Of a DNA stretch of 64,000 nt, positions 16,809 to 24,503 are shown piece by piece. The stretch spans positions 186,001 through 250,000 of the forward strand of contig NZ_AP031497.1 of assembly GCF_042853465.1 (NCBI RefSeq). The letters run 5' to 3'. Source of the stretch: Simiduia litorea. GTDB taxonomy: Bacteria; Pseudomonadota; Gammaproteobacteria; Pseudomonadales; Cellvibrionaceae. The notes beneath the pieces were generated by a model that saw nothing but the letters and a program-made list of their open reading frames with translations, was not told the origin of the DNA and made no database searches. The position numbers and the translations under genes were made by a program. Each line of letters opens with the position of its first letter. The stretch's first letter is position 1.

Positions 16809-16877
16809 CAAGGCCAAGCACAATCGCCCTTCGGGCTGAATGTCGCTAACGCGCGCCCCTCTTTGAGGCGCTATGGC
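16803..16877 (+). other. attC-like site 3 (degenerate, array end)
   Basis: Left box ACGTAAC (16803-16809) overlaps the stop codon of the SIR2-like gene. The interior pairs AGC-ACA...GCCC with GGGC...TGT-C-GCT, and CGCTAACGCGCGCC (from 16844) is a motif common in longer attC sites. The right end GGCGCTATGGC looks like a mutated GCGTTATGGC. Confidence 0.4.
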
Positions 16878-17070
16878 TTGTCATCGCTGTCACGAGGAAG
16901 TGCTAAATCATAGGCTTCGTTGTGTCGGGATAATTTACATTAAGCTTATATACCCTCGTCCCGCAGTTGTGTATCTCATTGATAATAAAGGAATATATCG
17001 TAACGGTATGATTTTTGCTTTCACGTCCATCTACAATAAAAGTCGGTATAGACATTAGGGAATTGTCGTT

Positions 17071-17673
17071 ATGAATAAATTGTTACCTTTCATTTTGTTG
17101 TTTGTTAGTTTGCAAGCAACCGCTGGGCTCATTATCAATATTTCTGACAATGGCTCAGGTAAATCACAGTTTGATTTAAGTGGATCCGATATCGTGTCCT
17201 CCTCAGGCCAATTTAATAATGGTATTTGGTTCAACGACCTTTATGAATACGGTGCTGTTGCGGGGGATCATTCAAAAGGTTCAGGTGAATTTTCCGTCTT
17301 AAGTGGCGCTGGTGGTTACGATGTGGGTAGCGGAAGCTGGGCGATTAATGGCTTCTATGTAAACGGTACCGCGGGCGGAGCTGACTGGGAGCTCGCTATA
17401 GGGCGGAGTAGCGGTGCGCTTGCCGCTAATGCGGGTGACGCCATTGAATTTTATGGTAGCTTGGTTGCTGACATTGACTATTCTTGGTTTGTTGCTGGAA
17501 CGTATTTTTTCGATACGTTAGGGCCATTTTCCAATAATGAACTGGGTCTTACCGATGGCTTGACTCTGGTTATCGGTGATTTAGTTGAGGTTCCAGCGCC
17601 ATCCACTCTTGCGTTATTTGGTTTGGGCCTCATTGGAATTGGCTGGACGCGCCGCAAAAAACAAACGGCATAG
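17071..17673 (+). CDS. PEP-CTERM sorting-domain protein
   Basis: 200 residues with an N-terminal signal peptide (MNKLLPFILLFVSLQATAG) and a C-terminal sorting tail: VPAPSTLALFGLGLIGIG followed by WTRRKK. That tail (Pro-rich motif, helix, basic end) is recognised by exosortases, which process exported proteins in polysaccharide-producing bacteria. The middle is Gly/Ser-rich, probably beta-sheet, with no known domain. No exosortase gene is in the window. The gene stands alone, 194 bp after the attC-like array, and ends at a strong terminator. Its role is probably extracellular or biofilm-related; this is inference. Confidence 0.82.
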   Translation: MNKLLPFILLFVSLQATAGLIINISDNGSGKSQFDLSGSDIVSSSGQFNNGIWFNDLYEYGAVAGDHSKGSGEFSVLSGAGGYDVGSGSWAINGFYVNGTAGGADWELAIGRSSGALAANAGDAIEFYGSLVADIDYSWFVAGTYFFDTLGPFSNNELGLTDGLTLVIGDLVEVPAPSTLALFGLGLIGIGWTRRKKQTA

Positions 17674-17694
17674 CCCGAACCTAAAAGGTCTCGT

Positions 17695-17721
17695 AAAAGC
17701 CATCCTTTGGGATGGCTTTTT
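17695..17721 (+). terminator. intrinsic terminator after the PEP-CTERM gene
   Basis: Stem AAAAGCCATCC / GGATGGCTTTTT with a TTTG loop and a T-run. Clear rho-independent terminator, with A-rich left arm allowing action on the other strand too. Confidence 0.9.
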
Positions 17722-17849
17722 GCTTTCCAGATGTCCACAGGTGTTGTGGATTAAGGGCGCGCACGATTGGATCGCTAAACTAAAAATGAATTAGCAAGTA
17801 TGAATAGCTTGTTGGGCAAGTGTGGAATCGCGCTATGTTTAGCTAGGGC

Positions 17850-18176
17850 CTAACTCAACAAATACTGCGCTCCATACAACCCCGCCATCCCTGCAAAAAC
17901 TGCCCCCACGACACTTTTAAAATACCAGCCAATTAAAAACGCTGCCGCTGCGGCAATTAAGCGCGATGGATCGGTTTCGCCGTGGGTGGCTGAAGGCCAG
18001 AGTATGAGTGGCGCGATGAGTGCGGGTAGAACGGCGGTGGCAACGTAGCGCAGGTGGCGCAAGATCCACTCGGGTATGGGCCTATCGCCCACAAAACCTA
18101 AAAAAGACAGGCGCAATAAATAGGTGCCGAGCCCGAGGCCGATAATGATGATCCAAATTTCTACATGGGTATTCAT
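17850..18176 (-). CDS. azlD: AzlD family branched-chain amino acid exporter subunit
   Basis: 108-residue membrane protein starting MNTHVEIWIIIIGLG at ATG 18176, with about four helices and the AzlD-typical YLLRLSFLGF and LRYVATAVLPALIAPL segments. Works with AzlC as a small two-component exporter of branched-chain or related amino acids. ATG 18176 overlaps the azlC stop by 4 bp (ATGA), so translation is coupled; an upstream in-frame extension has no support. Confidence 0.9.
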   Translation of the reverse strand: MNTHVEIWIIIIGLGLGTYLLRLSFLGFVGDRPIPEWILRHLRYVATAVLPALIAPLILWPSATHGETDPSRLIAAAAAFLIGWYFKSVVGAVFAGMAGLYGAQYLLS

Positions 18177-18874
18177 GGGTTGCGCCGCTCTAGCCAGTAT
18201 TCCGTTTGCGCGCCTGCCATCATGGCTACGAGCGCTGAGATTAACAGCCAGATGTTGTATGGCAACCAGCTTAAACTCAGCGCTACAGTCACGGACACCA
18301 GCATGGTGACTAAGTGCGGCAGATTGCGAATCATGGGCGCGATAATGGCGATGAAGCAGATGGGTATGGCGAAATCTAGTGAATAGGATTTCGGAATTGT
18401 TTCGCCGATGACTGCGCCCAAGTAGGTGCAGGCATACCATACGGGGCAAACAATGGCGGCGCTGCCAAAGTAATAGGATAATTTTTCAGCGTAGGACCAC
18501 TCGGGCGTGCTGTCGTATTGTTTAACGGCGACGGCAAAGGTTTGATCAATCATGAAATAGGCCGCGAACGCGCGCCAGCGCATGGGCGCCTCACCGAAAT
18601 GCGGCACCAATGCGGCTGAGTACATGGCCATTCTTAGGTTCACCGCCAGTGAGGCGATGATAATGATCAGCGTTGGCGCGTGTTCGCTCAGCAATGCCAG
18701 CGCGGTGAATTGCGAAGCGCCGGCGATAACCAGAACAGTCATTGCTAGGGTTTCAATAATATTCAGCCCCGCTTCGGCGGCGACCACGCCAAACAGCAAG
18801 CCGAAGGGTGCGATCACGAGCAGAAAAGGACTGCCGTGTAGAGCGCCCTTGAGAAAAATATTGCGGTTAAACAT
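18173..18874 (-). CDS. azlC: AzlC family branched-chain amino acid exporter large subunit
   Basis: 233 residues with about seven membrane helices. The N-terminal GALHGSPFLLVIAPFGLLFG and the GASQFTALALL motif near residue 50 are diagnostic of the AzlC family (PF03591); FMIDQTFAVA near 110 also matches. Forms the exporter with AzlD downstream, with which it overlaps by 4 bp. No regulator gene lies beside the pair. Confidence 0.92.
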   Translation of the reverse strand: MFNRNIFLKGALHGSPFLLVIAPFGLLFGVVAAEAGLNIIETLAMTVLVIAGASQFTALALLSEHAPTLIIIIASLAVNLRMAMYSAALVPHFGEAPMRWRAFAAYFMIDQTFAVAVKQYDSTPEWSYAEKLSYYFGSAAIVCPVWYACTYLGAVIGETIPKSYSLDFAIPICFIAIIAPMIRNLPHLVTMLVSVTVALSLSWLPYNIWLLISALVAMMAGAQTEYWLERRNP

Positions 18875-18970
18875 GCACTCATAACCGTTGCGTTAACAGC
18901 CAAAGGCTCTCAACGTTAATTGATGCACGGCTATGTTAGCCCTGCGCGTTAGAAAATGTTACAGCTTGCC

Positions 18971-19543
18971 TCAAGCACGCGGATCTGTGGCGACAATGTC
19001 AGGCCTTTTGGCGTGTTGCGCGTGGAAGCTATTGATATGGCTAAAGGCTTTTAGATCGTAGAGTTTTCTAAATTCAGCCCAGTCAATTAAGCAATAAAGG
19101 CTGATGCTGGCGTAATTCCAGTTGTTAAACAGGCCTTGGTCCACTTGCTTGTCGAGCTCTTCAAACAACTCGTGCAGCCGCTCGCGCTGGAGTTTGAAAA
19201 ACATGATGTCGGCATGGGTATCGAGGTTTGAGCGGTCGCACAGCAATAGTTGTATGAGCGAATCGCTGGCCGCGTTAATCATGGTGAGCTGGTTTTCCTC
19301 GTCCCAAGTGAGGTGCGGGGTGTCAAATTTCTCTTCGAGGTAGCGATAGATTACGTTGGAGTCGAAAACAATCTGATTGCCATCTTCAAACATCGGGATT
19401 TTAAGCGTTGGGTTCTTTTTCTTTAAGAGGGCTCTACCGTCGCTGGAAAAAATATCGATGTTAATGTAATTGAACTCACGATTGCTGAGCCATACACGTA
19501 GGCGACGAACATAGGGCGAGGTGTTTGATCCGTATAAATTCAT
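18971..19543 (-). CDS. glutathione S-transferase family protein
   Basis: 190 residues. N-terminal thioredoxin-fold domain (1-80) begins MNLYGSNTSPYVRRLRVWL, with SPY holding the likely glutathione-activating Ser at the usual position. The cis-Pro motif is LKIPMFEDG, and DSNVIYRYLEEK binds the glutathione glutamate. Helical C-terminal domain follows but is short. AAAGGTG precedes ATG 19543 by 5 bp. Substrate unknown; stress or detoxification role. Slightly short for a GST (usually ~200-220), with the end appearing natural. Confidence 0.9.
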   Translation of the reverse strand: MNLYGSNTSPYVRRLRVWLSNREFNYINIDIFSSDGRALLKKKNPTLKIPMFEDGNQIVFDSNVIYRYLEEKFDTPHLTWDEENQLTMINAASDSLIQLLLCDRSNLDTHADIMFFKLQRERLHELFEELDKQVDQGLFNNWNYASISLYCLIDWAEFRKLYDLKAFSHINSFHAQHAKRPDIVATDPRA

Positions 19544-19627
19544 GGCGCACCTTTTGTCGAAAAATAACGATAAAATATCACGTTTCTGGCGCGCCGGGTA
19601 AGCGTGCCAATGATTGATAACCCAGGG

Positions 19628-21043
19628 CTAGCCGAGCGTTCTTACTTGAATCGCTTCAATGCCAACACCGGCGTCGGCATCGTAATGCCCGAGGGTATCG
19701 GAAATTACCACCACTTGGTCGGTCGGTTTTAAGCCTTCAAGGAGTAACAGGTCGAAGGCTTTCTTTAAGGTTTTCTCTGGGTCTTTACTGAACATTAACT
19801 TATGGGCAATCACGTTACGGTTCAGTGCCAGTTGCCGGCGGGTTCTGCCGTCGTTGGTAAAGGCGTGAATCGGCGAGTGCTGTGGGTGGCAATTGGTGAC
19901 ATAGTTGGCCATGCGGCCGCGCCGGGTGATGACGATAATTGCCTTAGCTCTGAGCGATTCGGCCAAGTGCACAGCGCTGGCGGCTAAGTTCTGTTTGTGG
20001 TCTCGGGTTTCGAGATCGGCAGTAAAATTTAAGCCGCGGTGTTTCTCGATGGTGATGGCAATGTTGTGCATGGCCTCCACGCATTTTACCGGGTATTTAC
20101 CCACGGTGGTTTCGCCTGACAACATAATAGCATCGGCTTCTTCATACACAGCGTTGGCAACGTCGGTTACTTCCGCGCGCGTGGGCATGGGGTTGTCGAT
20201 CATGCTTTCTAACAAATGGGTGGCGACAATGACGCGTTTACCCTGTTGTGCGCAGGAGCGCACGATGCGGCGCTGAATGTTGGGCAGCTCCCAGAAATCC
20301 ACCTCGCAACCCAAGTCGCCACGCGCCACCATAATGCCATCGGCGGCGTCGATAATGGCGTCGATATTTTCCACGCCTTCTTGGTTTTCGATTTTCGCGA
20401 TCACTTTTATTTTGCCGGCTTTATCGCCCAGCAGCGTGTTTAGTTGCGCAATATCGCTGGCCTCTCTCACAAAGGAGAGGGCTATGAAATCCACGTCCAT
20501 GTCCATGCCAAACAGAATGTCGCTGCGATCTTTCTCGGTGATGGCGGGCAGGTTAACGCGAATCCCAGGTAAGTTAACGTGGCGTTTACTTTTTAATACG
20601 CCGCCATCGATGACCTTGCAGCGCATAACTCGCTCGTGTTTTTCTAAAATTTCTAGATTGATTAAGCCGTTGTCTACGGTGAGTTTATCGCCCACATCCA
20701 TATCGCTGATAAGGTCTGCGTAGTTGACCATGAGCGAGTGTTCTTCAACATCTTGGGTGCCGCGTGCGACCACGGAAATAATATCACCGGTCTGCAAGTT
20801 GAGGTCGTTGTCTCGTTCGCCCGTGCGTATTTCTGGGCCCTGGGTATCGAGCAATACCGCCACTGGCTGCGGTAGCTCCTTGTTTAGTCGCTTGATGGCG
20901 TTAATCACTTTGGTGTGGCTTGCGTGATCGCCGTGTGACATATTCAAGCGCACGACATTCATGCCAGCGAGCGCCAAGCTCTTGAGCATGGCAAAGCTAT
21001 CTGTTGCGGGGCCGATGGTGCAGATGATTTTGGTTTTACGCAT
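19628..21043 (-). CDS. pyk: pyruvate kinase
   Basis: 471 residues, matching type I PykF-like enzymes (~470). It begins KTKIICTIGPATDS, has the active-site Lys region VDFIALSFVREASD and the Glu/Mg region IKVIAKIENQEGVENI, and then GIMVARGDLGCEV. The C-terminal domain has the allosteric-site-like AIIVITRRGRMANYV. Catalyses the last ATP-forming step of glycolysis. Divergent from the methyltransferase gene with a 107-bp gap. Together with ppc it forms the PEP branch point. Confidence 0.97.
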   Translation of the reverse strand: MRKTKIICTIGPATDSFAMLKSLALAGMNVVRLNMSHGDHASHTKVINAIKRLNKELPQPVAVLLDTQGPEIRTGERDNDLNLQTGDIISVVARGTQDVEEHSLMVNYADLISDMDVGDKLTVDNGLINLEILEKHERVMRCKVIDGGVLKSKRHVNLPGIRVNLPAITEKDRSDILFGMDMDVDFIALSFVREASDIAQLNTLLGDKAGKIKVIAKIENQEGVENIDAIIDAADGIMVARGDLGCEVDFWELPNIQRRIVRSCAQQGKRVIVATHLLESMIDNPMPTRAEVTDVANAVYEEADAIMLSGETTVGKYPVKCVEAMHNIAITIEKHRGLNFTADLETRDHKQNLAASAVHLAESLRAKAIIVITRRGRMANYVTNCHPQHSPIHAFTNDGRTRRQLALNRNVIAHKLMFSKDPEKTLKKAFDLLLLEGLKPTDQVVVISDTLGHYDADAGVGIEAIQVRTLG

Positions 21044-21150
21044 GGGGTGGCTTCCGTCGCCAAGGTTGTGGGCAAAGCCTAGCAGACCGGCAGGGCTGAC
21101 AGAATACCCTGCGTGTTGTTTAAGGCAGAAGAATAGCCAGCATTGAGTGG

Positions 21151-21834
21151 GTGAATAGGATGGACGTAGTTTTTATTCTTGTGGCGCCGGCGGTGCCAGA
21201 AAATATTGGCGCCAGTTGCCGCGCCTTGAAGACGATGGGCTTTGAGGCGTTACGCTTAGTGGATACCCAGGCTCACCTCGAAAAGCCGGCCCGCATTGTG
21301 GCCCACGGGTCAGGCGACATTCTTGATGCCGCCCGTTTGTACCCTAGCCTTGCAGAGGCCTTATTGGACCTGGATCTAGTGATTGGTACCTCGGCCAAGG
21401 CGCGTCATCAGTGGCGCTCCCTAACGCCAGCGCATCAATTGAGCGCTTTATTGGGCAGCAAGCAAGGCTGCGCGCAGAAGGTGGGCGTCGTGTTTGGTTG
21501 CGAGGAATCTGGCTTGTCAAACGCTCAGCTGGCCCTGTGCGATCTGGTGTCGAATATTGAGCTGCCCGCACCCTACCCCTCATTGAACTTGGCGCAAGCA
21601 GTGATGTTGTATGCCTATGAATTGCGAGGTTTGCATGCGCAGCCCAATTCGATAGTATGCCCTGATACCCAGCAATACGCGGCGCTACGGAGTAAAGTGA
21701 GGGCTGTGTTGGCGCAGCAAGGCTATGACGAAACGTCTAAGCTTGCGCGCTGGGCCATGGAAGTGCTGCCTCAGGCCAACGCTAAGGCGATTGGTTTTCT
21801 ACATAGCTTATGCGACAAGTTACTTAAACTCTGA
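21151..21834 (+). CDS. yjtD: SpoU-family tRNA/rRNA methyltransferase (YjtD/LasT type)
   Basis: 227 residues, length of E. coli LasT/YjtD. SPOUT fold motifs: VAPAVPENIGASCRALKTMG (10-29), LVIGTSAKAR, VGVVFGCEESGLSN with the conserved E-[DE]-SGL, and APYPSLNLAQAVMLYAYEL forming the trefoil-knot SAM site. It would 2'-O-methylate a tRNA or rRNA ribose. Starts at GTG 21151; the ATG at 21160 is an alternative. Ends 32 bp before abgT, possibly co-transcribed. Target RNA unknown. Confidence 0.88.
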   Translation: MNRMDVVFILVAPAVPENIGASCRALKTMGFEALRLVDTQAHLEKPARIVAHGSGDILDAARLYPSLAEALLDLDLVIGTSAKARHQWRSLTPAHQLSALLGSKQGCAQKVGVVFGCEESGLSNAQLALCDLVSNIELPAPYPSLNLAQAVMLYAYELRGLHAQPNSIVCPDTQQYAALRSKVRAVLAQQGYDETSKLARWAMEVLPQANAKAIGFLHSLCDKLLKL

Positions 21835-21865
21835 ATGCCTTTATTCATTCCATAAGGAGCCATCG

Positions 21866-23413
21866 GTGCAAAATACCAGTATCGAACCACAAGACACAAA
21901 ACTACAAAAAATACTTGATTGGATTGAGCGCACGGGCAATAAGCTACCTGACCCAGCGATGATATTTTTCTTTTCGCTACTCATTATTTGGGCGCTGAGC
22001 TGGTTGCTATCGAATTTCGAATTTAGTGAGATTGATCCCCGCACCAACGCGCCCATCGTGGTGAACAATCAGCTCACTGGCGATTCGCTGGCGACATTTC
22101 TGGCCAATATGGTGAAAACTTTTACCGGCTTTGCGCCCTTGGGCGTGGTGCTGGTGGCGATGTTGGGCGTTGGCGTGGCCGAGCACTCGGGCTTTATTAA
22201 TACCGGCATTAAGCGCGTGTTAGACCGCACGCCGCAATTTTTATTAACGCCTATTGTGATTTTAGTGGCCATTGTTAGTCACACCGCCACCGATGCAGGC
22301 TATGTGTTGGTGATTCCATTGGCAGGGGTTATTTATTACGCCATGGGGCGCCATCCTTTGGCGGGTATTACAGCGGCATTTGCCGGTGTTTCGGGCGGTT
22401 TTTCCGCTAACTTTGTGCCCTCGGCCATCGATCCATTGTTGCAGAGTTTTACCCAAAGTGCCGCGCATATCGTCGATCCTGTGATTCAAATCAACCCGCT
22501 GAATAACTATTTCTTTACCAGCGCTTCGAGCATTTTGGTGATTTTAATCGGCTGGTATTTGAACGACAAAATCATCGAGCCGCGCTTGAAAAAAGTCCCC
22601 ATCGATGGCGACCCAGAAGACATTCCACAATTTGCTGAGGTTAGTCACAAAGAGCGCGCGGCCCTGCGCTGGGCGCTTGCGGCTATGGCGCTGGGTGTGG
22701 GCTTATTGGTGGCCTCGGTTTGGTCGGAATCGTCCGCCTTGCGCGCCCCCAACGGCGAACTGGCGTCTTTTTCTGCACCCTTAATGCATTCAATTGTACC
22801 GCTTATTTTTCTGTTGTTCGTGATACCCGGTGTGGTTTATGGCTATTTAGCGGGCACGTTTAAAAACTCGCGCGATGTGATCAACGCCATGAGCAAGGCG
22901 ATGGATGGCATGAGTTATTACATTGTGATGGCTTTCTTCTGCGCGTTGTTTATCAGTGCATTTAACACGTCAAATATCGGTGCCTTGCTCGCGGTAAAGG
23001 GCGCGGATACCTTGCGCGAGCTAGCCTTGCCGGCCTCGGTAACGATTGTCGGTATCGTCTTGCTCACCGCCTTCGTCAATTTATTTGTGGGCTCGGCTTC
23101 CGCCAAGTGGGCGCTCATTGGACCTATCTTGGTGCCGATGTTAATGCAGTTGGGTATTTCGCCCGATCTCACGCAGGCGGCCTATCGCATTGGTGATTCC
23201 AGCTCTAATATCATTACCCCTTTGATGCCTTACTTCCCGTTGGTGGTTGTGTATGCGCAGCGCTATGTGAAGGGTACTGGTATTGGTACGTTAATCTCAC
23301 TGATGTTGCCTTATGCCATCACGCTGCTCATTTGTTGGACGGCATTTTTGTTGCTCTATTGGTCGCTTGGGCTGCCATTGGGTATTCAATCAAGCTACTT
23401 GTATGCCCCCTAA
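21866..23413 (+). CDS. abgT: AbgT family p-aminobenzoyl-glutamate transporter
   Basis: 515 residues from GTG 21866, chosen because an AAGGAG site lies 6 bp upstream; the frame is open further upstream only by chance. About eleven helices and the AbgT landmarks IERTGNKLPDPAMIF at the N-terminus, VSHTATDAGYVLVIPL near 135 and SANFVPSAIDPLLQ near 175, and the C-terminal GSASAKWALIGPILVPM. Family members import p-aminobenzoyl-glutamate or export sulfonamide-type antimetabolites. No abgAB hydrolase genes flank it, so a role in drug or metabolite export is as likely as folate salvage. Confidence 0.93.
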   Translation: MQNTSIEPQDTKLQKILDWIERTGNKLPDPAMIFFFSLLIIWALSWLLSNFEFSEIDPRTNAPIVVNNQLTGDSLATFLANMVKTFTGFAPLGVVLVAMLGVGVAEHSGFINTGIKRVLDRTPQFLLTPIVILVAIVSHTATDAGYVLVIPLAGVIYYAMGRHPLAGITAAFAGVSGGFSANFVPSAIDPLLQSFTQSAAHIVDPVIQINPLNNYFFTSASSILVILIGWYLNDKIIEPRLKKVPIDGDPEDIPQFAEVSHKERAALRWALAAMALGVGLLVASVWSESSALRAPNGELASFSAPLMHSIVPLIFLLFVIPGVVYGYLAGTFKNSRDVINAMSKAMDGMSYYIVMAFFCALFISAFNTSNIGALLAVKGADTLRELALPASVTIVGIVLLTAFVNLFVGSASAKWALIGPILVPMLMQLGISPDLTQAAYRIGDSSSNIITPLMPYFPLVVVYAQRYVKGTGIGTLISLMLPYAITLLICWTAFLLLYWSLGLPLGIQSSYLYAP

Positions 23414-23429
23414 TGTAAAAGGATTCACT

Positions 23430-23924
23430 GTGTATTTAATACGGAAAGTAAGCATGCGTTTGTTGGTTCTTACAACGTTTTTTCTGGTGGCCTGTACGGG
23501 TTTACCCACGGCGTTAACCAAGCCAGAGATTAAAGTGGTTAGCTTAACGCCTATTGCAGCGGATGGCTTTCAGCAACGCTTTTCGGTTGGATTAAAAGTG
23601 ACAAACCCCAATAGCGAAGACATTGTCTTGCGCGGCATGAGTTACTCTATCGACATTGGTGGACACGACATTTTTTCTGGCGTTTCAGGCGCGGTGCCTG
23701 TACTTAAGGCCTATACTGAAACGCCGGTAACGGTGGAAGTGTCGGCCAATATCATGAGCGTTATTTCGTTGATTTCCGATTTAACGAGAAAAGGGCCGGA
23801 AAATTTACACTATACGCTCAACGCTAAGCTCGACGTGAATGCGTTATTGCCGTCGATATCGGTCACTGAAACCGGCCCGGTGCCGTTTTTAAATGCGCGT
23901 AGTTTGGCGACAGGCCAACGCTAG
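23430..23924 (+). CDS. LEA14-like lipoprotein
   Basis: 164 residues from GTG 23430, chosen because AAAAGGA lies 6 bp before it; ATG 23454 is the other choice. A signal peptide ends in lipobox LVAC (FFLVACTG). The mature part is one LEA_2 (water-stress/WHy) beta-sandwich domain: FSVGLKVTNPNSEDIVLRGMS and later VPVLKAYTETPVTVEV. Such lipoproteins occur in many gammaproteobacteria (for example near AbgT or globin genes), with no settled function. Likely periplasmic side of an envelope membrane. 16 bp after abgT, so probably in the same transcript. Confidence 0.85.
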   Translation: MYLIRKVSMRLLVLTTFFLVACTGLPTALTKPEIKVVSLTPIAADGFQQRFSVGLKVTNPNSEDIVLRGMSYSIDIGGHDIFSGVSGAVPVLKAYTETPVTVEVSANIMSVISLISDLTRKGPENLHYTLNAKLDVNALLPSISVTETGPVPFLNARSLATGQR

Positions 23925-23975
23925 CGCCGTTAACATATCGAGCGACTGTTAGCGGGTTAAAGAAAGGAAGGTGCT

Positions 23976-24407
23976 ATGTCATCCAATGGATCTAGATCAC
24001 CGGATTTTAATAAACTCTTTAACGACAGCTACGAGCGCATTATGGCGCGTGGCTCGGACGTTTTTTATCAGCGCTTTTACGATCACTTTATTGCCGCCTC
24101 GCCGGAGGTGGCGAAAGCGTTCGTTAATACGGATATGAAACGGCAATACGAAATGTTGAGTTTATCGTTAATGCAGATAATGTCGTTTGCGTCCGACCGT
24201 CGCTCCAACCCGTACATCGAAAAAATTGCCAACATACACGCGCGGCTTAATATTTCCGGTAATCTATTTACCCTTTGGGCGCAGTGTTTAATTGCGACAG
24301 TGCGGGAAATGGACGATCACTATGATGCCCACGTCGAGTTGGCTTGGCGCGTGACAATTGCACCCGGTCTGGAATTTATGCGCGCTTATTGCGAGTTGGC
24401 GGAATAG
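23976..24407 (+). CDS. single-domain globin
   Basis: 143 residues fitting a globin fold: FYQRFYDHFIAASPEVAKAF at the B-C region, a probable distal region MKRQYEMLSLSLMQI, and the proximal haem ligand His88 in KIANIHARLNI. No attached sensor or reductase domain. It could bind O2 or NO, by analogy with bacterial globins of this size. AGGAAGG lies just upstream of ATG 23976. Follows the LEA-like gene by 51 bp and ends in a hairpin at 24421-24449. Confidence 0.88.
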   Translation: MSSNGSRSPDFNKLFNDSYERIMARGSDVFYQRFYDHFIAASPEVAKAFVNTDMKRQYEMLSLSLMQIMSFASDRRSNPYIEKIANIHARLNISGNLFTLWAQCLIATVREMDDHYDAHVELAWRVTIAPGLEFMRAYCELAE

Positions 24408-24420
24408 TAAAGTTATAACA

Positions 24421-24449
24421 GCTAAGCACCGTTGAAACGCGTGCTTAGC
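24421..24449. terminator. hairpin terminator between globin and putP
   Basis: GCTAAGCAC / GTGCTTAGC with an 11-nt loop that can itself pair (CGTT..ACG), followed by TTGCCTTTATTT. Lies between the convergent genes globin and putP. Confidence 0.65.
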
Positions 24450-24503
24450 TTGCCTTTATTTATATAAGTAAAAATTACCAGTAGAAAAAATCAAACGCGA
24501 CGG

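Larger units (their letters stand above)
14940..16877 (+). mobile_element. integron-type gene cassette array without an integrase in view (CALIN-like)
   Basis: Three genes in one orientation, each beginning only 10-15 bp after an attC-like right box and ending inside or just before the next attC-like site. This is the geometry of integron cassettes, whose ORFs start close to the recombination point and whose stop codons sit in or next to attC. Four candidate sites are listed separately. No tyrosine recombinase of the IntI type is encoded in the window. The genes are unrelated to each other and AT-richer than the backbone. The weak sequence conservation between sites means this is a pattern-based call. 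Confidence 0.5.

Noticed and set aside
16873..17058. 61-codon reading frame between the SIR2-like gene and the PEP-CTERM gene
   Set aside because: It overlaps the last attC-like site, has no ribosome site and reads as low-complexity basic/Cys text.
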